Assembly (NCBI RefSeq): GCF_002865645.1
Contig: NW_020194563.1
Coordinates: forward strand, 82,152 to 146,151
DNA from: Hyaloscypha bicolor E
Lineage: Eukaryota; Ascomycota; Leotiomycetes; Helotiales; Hyaloscyphaceae
Direction of reading: 5' to 3'
Length of the DNA stretch: 64,000 nucleotides
Shown: positions 49,911 through 58,940 of the stretch, in pieces
How the letters are laid out: each line of letters starts with the position of its first letter
Numbering within the stretch: the first letter of the stretch is position 1
Translations under genes and position numbers: made by a program
The notes under the pieces: model-generated
Seen by the model: only the letters and a program-made list of their open reading frames with translations
What the model was told of the DNA's origin: nothing
Databases searched by the model: none

Positions 49911-50262
49911 TAATAATTCTAAATTAGTTTATTTAAATTTCTTTATAAGATTAAAAAAATAAGCTTTAAATACTATTATAAATATAGTATTTAGGGCTTA
50001 AAAAGCAAAATAAAAGATCTCTTATAAAGACGATTTAAAGCTAAAGAAAAAAAAACTAGAATATAAGAAACTATAAGAAAGTATATATATCCTATAATAT
50101 ACTAGCTTATAAAAGGCTTAGTTTTCTATATATTTCTCTAATAAAGTAGCTATATTATATATATTATTATATAACTAGAAAGTAATAGAATATAAGTAAT
50201 AAAATATATATAATTATTAGATAATTATATTAGCTAATAAAATTAAAAGCTAAATTATAATA
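49911..50262. repeat. Right direct repeat (LTR-like) of element 4
   Basis: Matches 41247-41689 but carries only about two copies of the 14-bp unit. Confidence 0.65.
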
Positions 50263-51640
50263 AACTTATTTTATATTTATTTATAAATTACTTATTATTA
50301 CTTAATATATTTTATATAATAAATATAAGCTTAAAATTTTATTAAAGATATATATAATATAAAAGTATTTATAAAAAGTGCTTTTTATTATATAAAGAAA
50401 ACGTTAAAAAGTTAAATAATTATTAAAAGCATTTTTCAGTATTTTCTGAAATAAAATACTTAATACTAAAGAAGTTAATATATATTTAATAAGTTAATTA
50501 ATATATTTTTACTTTATATTTATATAACTTTAATATTTTTATTAATATATAATATAAAATTCTAAAATTTATTAACTTTTAATAAAATATTATTATAAGT
50601 ATTATTTATTAGCTTAATAATAAGATTAATTTCTTTATTTAAATATATTTCTTATATAAGGTTTTTAAATATAACCTTAAAATAATTAGCTTATTCAGTT
50701 TAAGCTATATAATATAAATTAAATATTATTAATATATATTATAATTATAAAAGTATTAATAATATATTTTATTACTAGTTTTATTATTATACTTTTTATT
50801 ATATTTATTATTATAATAAAATTATATTAAGTTAGTTTAAATATTTAAGTTAAGTTTTAATAATTACTTATCTTAATAAAGAATTCTAATAAAGAATTAT
50901 TAATATAAGTATTTATTTTCTATTAAATAAGTAAAGCTATATTATTAATTAAACTTATAATAAAATTACTAAATAAGGAGGGAAAAAGAATAAAATAAAA
51001 ATAAAATAAATAAAGAATTATATAATATTATTAGGAAATTTAATTTCTTTTATATTATTAAAATTCTTATATAAAGAATACTAGTTTACTTTAAAATATT
51101 AAATTATATTGCCTTTTAAACTTTTTTCTTTTTCTTACTTTTTTGCTTTTTATTTTCTTAATATATATATAAGCTTAAGCTAGCTATTTTATTTCCTTAA
51201 AAAGCTAATATAATATATAATTTATTTACCTAAGTTATGCCTTAAACTAGGCCTTTTATTAGCTTTTATTTCTTAATAATAATATTCTTTAAACTTATAA
51301 ATATAAAGATAATTATTATAATATTTTATAACTCGAAATTAAAGGAGATATATATATATTTGAATAATATAAGTTTTGTATTTATTATAATTAAGATACT
51401 TAAGCTAAAACTAAAAACCAAATATTCTTATTTACTTTCTAATTTAAAATTAATAAGTAATAATTAAAAGTATATATCTTATAAAATTCTTTAGCTTTAT
51501 TATATTCCTTAATTAAGTTTTATTAAGCAAATTTATTATAAGTTAATTTATATTATATATATTTATTAAGGATATAAAGTATTCTTTAATATTATAATAT
51601 TTTTACTAGTATTTTCTTAAATATATTTATACTTTTTAGT
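50263..51640. other. AT-rich end of the isochore, no resolvable feature
   Basis: Extremely AT-rich sequence with no readable gene or repeat pair. Composition changes to normal within a few tens of bases at about 51.64 kb. Confidence 0.6.
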
Positions 51641-51749
51641 TTTAACTTCCTCCTCCAATGTCACGAAGGTAACCTTCATTTCTCAACCTCATATGTTACA
51701 AAGCTAATAGTAATCTCCCTTATGACACAGCGCTCAATGGTGCTTTAGT
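51641..51749. other. Leader of tandem gene copy 1
   Basis: Normal-composition DNA between the isochore edge and the first candidate start codon. It ends AATGGTGCTTTAGT before the ATG, a string repeated exactly before the second copy (52332-52345). Confidence 0.5.
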
Positions 51750-52334
51750 ATGTTTGGAACATACTGCGATGGTAAGGGCATGGTGCGAAGGCCAAACCCA
51801 AGTAGTGTTTATGACTGTGCTGGTGGTGTGAGGGGATACTGCTATTGCTGGCGTGTGTTGGACGACATTCTGGAGAACCCATACTACAAGAACCCAAATC
51901 AGCCAGGAGGGCCAGACATGGCGGGTCCTTTCGGACCTGGAGGCGTAGGGGGAACTTCGGGAGACGCCGCGAGGTGGGGATACATGGCTTGGGAGTCACT
52001 TAAGCTCAAGAACGGCACAAATTCAACGAATGCGACTTACTCGAGACCGCCGGCTCCGATGACTCTCCTGCAGACCTCGGCTTCAAACTCTGGACCTGCT
52101 CCTAGAAACGATCTCTGGACGCTTATTCTAGGGGCTGCCCTCAGCGGTCTCCTGCTTCCTTCGCGGGGCACGCTCTTGATCATTTTGCTCGCTCTCTTAC
52201 CCCAGGTTAGCGCACAAGGCGGGCAAGTTTGGCCCCCTCCAAGCCCACTCTACCTTCTCGAGTGCAACAAAGGTAGCATCTTCCCCTCAGCCTCAAATTT
52301 CGAAGCTCATAATAGCGTAGGGCATAGTGCTTAA
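51750..52334 (+). CDS. Small cysteine-containing, sequon-bearing protein, tandem copy 1
   Basis: Unrecognised family. The 194-codon frame begins MFGTYCDGKGMVRRP and has four Cys in the first 35 residues (C6, then a C...C-x-C cluster ending GYCYC), a Gly/Pro-rich middle, WGYMAWESLK, sequons in NGTNSTNATYS, and two hydrophobic stretches (LWTLILGAALSGLLL and TLLIILLALLPQVSA). Sequons suggest passage through the secretory pathway, but the N-terminus lacks a signal peptide, so a first exon may be missing or lost at the isochore edge about 110 bp upstream. The C-terminal part after the hydrophobic region has no counterpart in copy 2 and may be read-through or contain an unrecognised intron. It is paralogous to the next gene. 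A secreted effector-like or surface protein is only an inference. Confidence 0.6.
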   Translation: MFGTYCDGKGMVRRPNPSSVYDCAGGVRGYCYCWRVLDDILENPYYKNPNQPGGPDMAGPFGPGGVGGTSGDAARWGYMAWESLKLKNGTNSTNATYSRPPAPMTLLQTSASNSGPAPRNDLWTLILGAALSGLLLPSRGTLLIILLALLPQVSAQGGQVWPPPSPLYLLECNKGSIFPSASNFEAHNSVGHSA

Positions 52335-52346
52335 TGGTGCTTTAGT

Positions 52347-52873
52347 ATGTTTGGAACATACTGCGATGATAAAGGCAACGTACGAAGGCCGGAACCGACA
52401 GGTCGGACTGAATGTGTGGGAAGAGGGAGAGGAACTGGATATTGTTATTGCACACGTGTGGTGGATGAGATTCTGAACCCGTATTATGATATCATGAAAG
52501 GAGGGGATCGGTGGTCGTCTGAGTGGGGATACATGGCTGGCGAGTCGTTCAAAGAGAAAGCGCCAACAAATGCAACGGACATCACAAATTCCACGAACAT
52601 AACTTCTTCCGGCGCCTCAGCGCCGCTTATCCTTCTATTCAAGAACGAGACAAATGCCACTTTCTCGGGAAGACCATCACCTTCATCACCTCCTGTCGAT
52701 ACCTTACATAAGTCCGCAGCAAGTACCCAAAGAGCTTCTCACCGTAGCCTGTATGCTCTCACTTCGATGGTAAGTCCTGCTGTCAGATGCCCGTCTTCCT
52801 GAATCAAACCAACTAACTCTCGTGTTTCTAGGCCCTTGGAGTTTGGATTATTATCTGCAGTCTTGTCCTCTGA
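52347..52873 (+). CDS. Small cysteine-containing, sequon-rich protein, tandem copy 2
   Basis: Paralogue of the preceding gene. Exons 52347-52769 and 52832-52873 predict 154 aa. The donor GTAAGT, branch-like AACTAAC and acceptor TTTCTAG are clear, and splicing adds ALGVWIIICSLVL as a hydrophobic C-terminal tail. It shares with copy 1 the start MFGTYCD-x-KG-x-VRRP, the GYCYC-x-RV-x-D-x-IL segment, NPYY and WGYMA-x-ES. It has at least five N-x-S/T sequons (in NATDITNSTNITSS and NETNATFS). A short C-terminal hydrophobic tail fits a tail anchor or a GPI-signal-like end. As in copy 1 no signal peptide is visible. Function unknown; no relation to a characterised family is claimed. Confidence 0.65.
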
Positions 52874-54927
52874 TACTCGTCTCAGACCAGTCGTTGACGA
52901 CCAGTCCTAGGTACGAGAACGAGTCCAACTCAACTCGTTGGCTTTGACTGATGGTGACGCAGGTACTGAGGCATGGTGTTGCCGTTGGTTGCTTCGCATT
53001 TTTATTTTCCGACCTGGACTTCCTGTGCTTTTCCCTGTCTTCGCGGTGGTCGTCAGCGAAAAAGGGGTTTAACCGAGACTTACTCGAGCATCTCGCTTTC
53101 ACATTTTTTTCTATACTAGATCCGAGGACTCTAGAGAGTAATTTGAGCGTTGAATTTTATAATAGATAGCGCAAATAGATACGCTGACATTTTTTAACAA
53201 GACGCCCCTGAGTATGAATCACGTGACAAGAAGACGTGAAGAGGTTTCTCCTCTCGATATGCCGATGAATTGGCGGATTCGTGATAGCTAAGAGAATCAA
53301 GAACTTATAAACGACAGGGGAAACCCCCAAGAGAAGATAACAACCGACCTGAGCGGGCTAAAGTATTCTCTCCAGGCCTAACTACTAGCCGGTGCACCAA
53401 GGCGATGAGATTCCTCCCAGGACCGATTCTGGAGGAGCATACTCCTAAATCCTCCCTGTTTCACAACTCACTTGAGTCAAATACCAAGTCCATCAAGCAA
53501 CGAACCCGATTCAGACCACTCGAGACTTTGCTCTTCAGCTCGGAGGCCCTCCATCCGCTCCAAATCCGGCAATGTCTTTTTTCTGTTCCACAATTCCTGC
53601 CTCCCCTTCTACATTCCCTCAATTCCCAAACCACCATCCTTTCTCTTCAACACCCTCTCCGTCCAATCTCGTCGAATTTTTTCTTCTTCGATATGTCGTA
53701 AAATTAGCCAAGCACCCACCGCATCAATATCACATCTCGTATAGCCGCAAGCTGCGGGGCTTAATTAGCCAAAATACATCACACCCTTATCCGACCCTCA
53801 AGGATCATTCAAGACATTTTTTCTCAGACGTGCAACAAAATAATCTCGCATTTTTGCAGGACCCTCTATTCCCAAACCCTAATTCATCCGCATTCATCCA
53901 ACCCGCAATGCCCATCCTCTAAACCCTCTGTCTGGATTTTTTGTTGCGCGTCGTCATTGGAGATCTGAGAGCGCCTCTGACGCTCTCCACCTCGAAAACC
54001 CCTAGATGCAATTCACCCGGTCCGAGCCTCATCTGCATTAACGTCTACCTATTTATAAATATCTGCATAAATCTTCCACCTGGAGTTGAACTGAGAATTT
54101 GGAATAAAAGGGCTCGGGCATTTTGCTTGCGATGTGCGTCAAAAGGTTTGTTAATAATTCTCTTGCTCAAGATAAGAAGGGGGGGGGAGGTTCATGCTTC
54201 TCCCATCGTTTCGTCTTGACAAACCGTTGGAGTTATTCCAAGAGCGAGATCTGGCGGGAGGGGGAGAAAGTATTTGGTAAAGGGCTCGGACACTGCGAAG
54301 CGCAACAAAGAGTTTCTCTGTCAACTTTTCCCGTCGGGTCTCGAGCCCTGAGATGTAGTAGGTGGGTGGTGGTATTGAGGAATGAGCTTCGATGAGCAGG
54401 TGCTCGGATGATCGCCAAATCGATTTGCAGCAAAAGGTTCTGAGGTCGGAGAATGAATTGAAGATTCATGCTAAGCTGAATCAACGCTTGAAGGATCGCT
54501 TTAAGGCATGGCAGTGCGATGTGCGTCAAAAAGTTTCTTGCTCCACTCCCTCCTCCGTGCCAAACTCTAAACAGTCTCTTCGTTTCGTTCAACGTGTTCC
54601 ATGAAGTTTCGGTCACGGCATTAGGACAGAGGCTAAATTTTTTGTAATCAGCAAATCATTATCATTCATCTCTCTGTGTCTTTGTTTGTATGTAGGCTCA
54701 TCTATACCTTCGGTACCATGCAATTGCTCACTCGCTCACTCTATCTACTTTATCTCCTAGCTCCCTATTCCACAACCATCCCGGCACAGCTCAGCCATGC
54801 ATGTCCCAAACGCTCCCTTATAATACAACAGAAAGGAATGAACCTAGTGCACCACCGCAGACCGCAAACCCGAAAATTATTGACCGAAGGTCGGAAAATG
54901 GAGGCGAAGGAAGACAAGGAAAGCGGC
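52874..54927. other. 2-kb intergenic region
   Basis: No convincing gene. A plus-strand frame at about 54.39-54.60 kb encodes a charged, coiled-coil-like stretch but has no partner exons that I can support. The string GCGATGTGCGTCAAAA occurs twice (54129-54144 and 54516-54531). A run of nine G lies near 54.18 kb. Confidence 0.5.
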
Positions 54928-56666
54928 CTAGAAGGACTTCGCAAGCTTCGAGCGCTCTCGGATCTTGGCGCCGAAGAAGTAGATGAAGTAGATGAGGGCG
55001 CAGAGGCCAAAGGAGATGAATCCGATGGTGGCCATGGCCCAGGTGGTGCTCATGTTCTCGAACATCAGGACGCCCAGATGCGCGAGCGCGGCGGCCATGA
55101 TGAAACTCGGGATGAGGAAGGCGGCGATTGCGCTAGCGGCGACGTTGGGATAGGAATCTATTCATTCGTTATCATCACGTTATGTTTTGTTACATGGCGA
55201 AGTGGGAAGGGGGCTTACCAGTGATGTAGTTCAACATGCTCAACCAAAGCAGGGGATCGGCGAAACCCAGGATACCTCCAGCGACAACGGGGGACCAGTA
55301 GGAAGTCTTGCCATTGCTGGTGAAAGCGAACCAGAGGAGGGTGATGGGGAAGAGCCAAACGGTGACCAAGGAGACGATGAAGCGGGCCTCCGGGCGATTG
55401 TGGCCGTGGATCTTGCGGTCGCGGGCGTAGAACCAGGTTTGCACGGGAATGAATGCGAACATGACCAGGACTCCGACGACGAAGTTGAGGTAGGTGAGAT
55501 CGGCCGAGATGTCACTGCTGCGTGTTAGCTGTGATGGGGGAGAATTGATGAATGGCACTTACGAAAGACCGTTGTTGACGACGAAGACATCGAAAACGCC
55601 ATCCAAGTACAGGAAGAGGATGCCATAGGCAAAACCGTTGTAGATACCAAGGCAAAGAACAATGGGCTCTGTGAAGATGATTCGGAATGTCATCGTAGCA
55701 ACGAATCGGAGCTCCTGGAGAACGTTGACTTTGCTCCTCAAGATGGCCGCCTCATCCGCATCTACATCCTCAGCCTTGGCAGCTGCCTTTGCGATGACCA
55801 ATCTCGGAAGTGTCTCTGGGATGAAACACATGATAATTGCGAAACCAAAGCCGATGATAACGTTGATCAAGAAGATCCATTTGAGACCGAGACTCGAGTT
55901 GGCAGTAATCCAACCACCAACTGGAGATCCAAGGGAAGGTCCAACATTGGCGCTGACCACGAAGAGAGCCATTGCTTGACCGGCGCCATCGACGTCACCA
56001 AAGAGATCCGCGATGGTTCCAGCAACATTGGAGAGAGCGGTCGATCCGGCAGTGCCGGCCAAGAACATGAAGATGATGAGCATGGGAAGGTTTCGCGCAT
56101 ATGCGGTTCCCTGGAGGTTGTCAGAACGCGCTCTGAGGCTTTGAATGCGTAACCTACGAAGTTCAAGATAGCATATGCCGTGATGCTAGCAACATAGACC
56201 CATTTGCGACCCCCAATATCGCTATTTCAGGTCAGCGGGGCTGGGCAAAACGAGCTCGGCCCCACGGGACTTACGCCAAAGGACCCATGAAAGCGGGACC
56301 AACTGCGTTGCCAATAATGAACAAGCTTTGGCCAAGAGTAACGACCTGAGTGCTTCCACCCCATTTCTCCTGGATCATCCACTCCGCGCTGACGTAGGTG
56401 GTGCTGGTGAGCGTGACGAACAGCTGCAAGAAGCAGTAGATCGTGATGATAACCCAACGCTTCCAAGAAGGCCAGTTCATGGGATGGTGGACATCATTTG
56501 CCTTGACCAGATCGAGGATTGCCATGGTGGTGTCAGGATCTTGTGCAGGATTGACAGGTCCATCTGGTGCAACAACTCCCTTCTCCACCTCCGGTCCTGA
56601 GCTTGGTCCTGAGCTGGACCCCGTCTTTGGCTTGGCCAAGTTTTCTCCGTCAGTGGTCAAAGACAT
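54928..56666 (-). CDS. MFS transporter, DHA1-like (drug/polyamine type)
   Basis: Proton-coupled exporter of the major facilitator superfamily, plasma membrane by family. Five exons on the minus strand: 56666-56275, 56221-56158, 56110-55563, 55514-55219, 55157-54928, giving 509 aa; all phases agree. The first in-frame ATG is at 56666. The hydrophilic N-terminus (about 85 residues) is followed by 12 predicted helices. Motif A between TM2 and TM3, GPLADIGGRK (about 128-137), is rebuilt across intron 1. HPMNWPSWKRW before TM1 and NYITDSYPNVAASA near TM11 (rebuilt across intron 4) place it among fungal DHA1 polyamine/multidrug-type carriers. The substrate cannot be told from sequence. Introns are 47-61 nt. 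No regulator or biosynthetic gene is adjacent. Confidence 0.94.
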
Positions 56667-58940
56667 TGTGATCACTGCTTTCTTTTGACGAAATTATTGA
56701 AGGAAATCAGATGTTAAGGAGCGTCGCCGACCGGAACGTCGCGATCTGAAAGAGGTTGTGGTGTGAAAAAGAAACAAAGAAAGCCGATGAAAGGAGGAAG
56801 AAATGGATAAACACGATAAGCTACAGATTAGCCGATCAAGGAGACGCGAACATTCACGCCGGTCGCCGGCCTAGCCCACATGGCAGGCATCAAGCTATTC
56901 ACTCTCGGTGATTGAGCTGTCAACCCATTCTTAGCAGTCCCACTTGGGGCCATGGAATGATCCTCCCATAGCGCCGGGTCTCCACCGGAACGGGCGGCCA
57001 AGCCAAAGCTTGAGCTTCTGGAAGCCTCGGGATTTGTTCTGATTCGATACAACGGCTTATCAACCTCCCGCAACAGGGCAATCGAATAATCGATGCTTAG
57101 AAGGCTGCCCCAGTTTCGTCAGCAGAAAATTGAGAGATAAGAACGGGATGAAGCGACGTTTTGTCATTTCGATGTTGATCACCAAGACGGGAGGCGCCGA
57201 GTGGCGCAAAAACACGTGACGCGTGCGACGACATCATCGAGAAGAAAAGGTTGAACTCGCCCAGGAGGAGTTCCTTGGACTCCATGGAAGAGAAGACTTG
57301 GAGAGAAATTCAGCAAGGCATGGAGATACGCGAGGCGGAAAGAGCAGGAAAAAGAGCAGGGGCAGAGCAAACAGTGCCCATGCATCCCAGAGTGCGCCGA
57401 TAGATTGAAGTTTGAACGCGTCATTTCAAAGAGAAGGCTCTGAACTCAGGCGAGTCCAAGAGCTGGAGCGAAAACGGCCGGAGAGAGATCACGAGAGGTA
57501 TTCGGGGACTATGGGAGGAGCACGATGAACTAGAGAGCGGTGACCCATTTCCCCGATTCTCGCACTTTTGCGACGACATCCCTGAGATGGTTCATGACTA
57601 GAGTCATCGAACAGGAGGGTAAGTCTACTGAATTCCCGAAAGATATATGCTAGGGAAGAAGAGAAGAAGAGATGGCTCTGAGAACCCGGAAATCTTTCCT
57701 GAAGGGAGGAGTCTACTCGGAAGGCATTACAAATCTCAGCTGACGTTAGATCTCCTCGACGACATGCTCAGGGTGAGCAATGGTTTATACTTGAGCAATT
57801 GGATTGGATTTGCCTCGAGGGCGTCACCGAAGAGACGATGGGTGGAGAACGAGCTTGACGAAGCTAGCATTGGCGAGACAATGCAGGCGAGACCATGCTT
57901 CACTTCCATTGAAGTGAGGGATTGGGAAGGATGAGTTCCACTGGAGTATTAATATTTCGGTCTCCAAGCGGACCTGAGATGTTTGGATCGAGAAGGGAGA
58001 TGATTCCTAGCAACTGTTCTCTAAAGAAAGCAGGTCATGTGCTCTGTTTCGAAATGTGCAGGAGCGAGGGAGAGCATGACCAAGAACAAGAACGGCCCTT
58101 CTCTGAGCTTCGAGCAAAAGAATTATTTCAGTAAGGTCTGGTCGTTTCCGGAAGACTCAAAGTTACATTCATTTCGATGTTCCACATAACTCTGGTACAT
58201 GGCTCTGCGTGGTGTTCATCCCCTCCTCGCATGCTTTCAAGTTCCTGGAGCAAGTTTGAACTCCTACAAAGATACGATTTAACTACGCTGCCATTGATGA
58301 AGCGGTTTGCGGAACTTGGTTGCCAGCGTTACAAATTTACAGTTATGATTCACTCTATTTTTTCAGCTGGAAAATAACTGTGGATTGAGAAATCGGCCCA
58401 TTCAAGCCGCCAACCGAACTCCTCCGAACTTCAGACATATACGTTCCCTTCAAGAGCGTCGCTGACATACGAGCTTCTTTTTCTGCTGCATTTGGCAGTT
58501 GCGCTCTGCAAGTTTGGTACGCCGTTGTCAAAGTCGGCAACCTCGCCTGCACCAGCTTCACCTCCGATATCGACACTTCAACTTCTACACTTGACAAACT
58601 CAACCAGATCTGAGCCCCCCACAACCCAAATTCCTCTTTTGCATGCTTGCGCCCGTCCTATCTAGTAACATCAGCGTTCGCCAGAAAGGACATCGCATTT
58701 TGCAATCAGCTTCCGTTTCCAATTCACTTCACTCTCTAAACCCCCACCGGGAATTTCATGCACAGAAGATCGCGCCGGCTCCATCCATCCAACGCAATTC
58801 CACGACAACAGCAAGTAATCTTCCCAGAGACATTGGCATTGCTGACCAGAGAACGCAGCATGTCATAGCATAGGGTTAGACCACAACCAGCATCGTCAGC
58901 GCATTCCGCTTAACATTCCGATAGCACATTGCTCAGCACA
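56667..58940. other. 2.3-kb intergenic region between divergent genes
   Basis: This separates the MFS gene (minus) and the F-box gene (plus), so it holds both promoters. The open frames within it carry no recognisable domain and show no convincing splice structure. I see no RNA gene or repeat. Confidence 0.5.

Larger units (their letters stand above)
41247..50262. mobile_element. Short LTR-type element 4, interrupted by Copia 2
   Basis: Direct repeats at 41247-41689 and 49911-50262 match over their length, apart from an expanded 14-bp minisatellite in the left copy. With Copia 2 removed, the interior is only about 1.75 kb (41690-43233 and 49705-49910) and shows no gag or pol frame, so it looks like a non-autonomous LTR element (TRIM/LARD-like). 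I could not confirm a target duplication at its outer ends. Confidence 0.55.
14271..51640. repeat. 37-kb AT-rich, RIP-mutated isochore
   Basis: This block is composed almost wholly of A and T with scattered CC/GG/CG. The dinucleotides CA and TG are very rare while TA dominates, which is the CpA-to-TpA signature of repeat-induced point mutation. Only two open frames over 60 codons occur in the whole block, and ATG triplets are scarce because TG has become TA. CG is kept far better than CA. Both edges are abrupt: about 14.27 kb on the left and about 51.64 kb on the right. The content is nested LTR retrotransposons described separately. Confidence 0.95.

Noticed and set aside
54129..54531. 16-bp direct repeat GCGATGTGCGTCAAAA
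   Set aside because: Short, and surrounding bases do not continue the match convincingly; no element structure.
54392..54604. Charged coiled-coil-like frame (213 bp)
   Set aside because: No partner exons, no homologous family recognised, low complexity; not enough to call a gene.
54676..55528. Plus-strand frames of 113-182 codons
   Set aside because: Shadows of the minus-strand MFS transporter exons, whose splicing gives a full conserved protein.
56667..56675. Earlier start for the MFS protein three codons upstream
   Set aside because: The codon there is GTG, not ATG; the first ATG is at 56666.
57223..58873. Several frames of 60-95 codons between the MFS and F-box genes
   Set aside because: No domain, no consistent splicing, overlapping frames on both strands; treated as intergenic.
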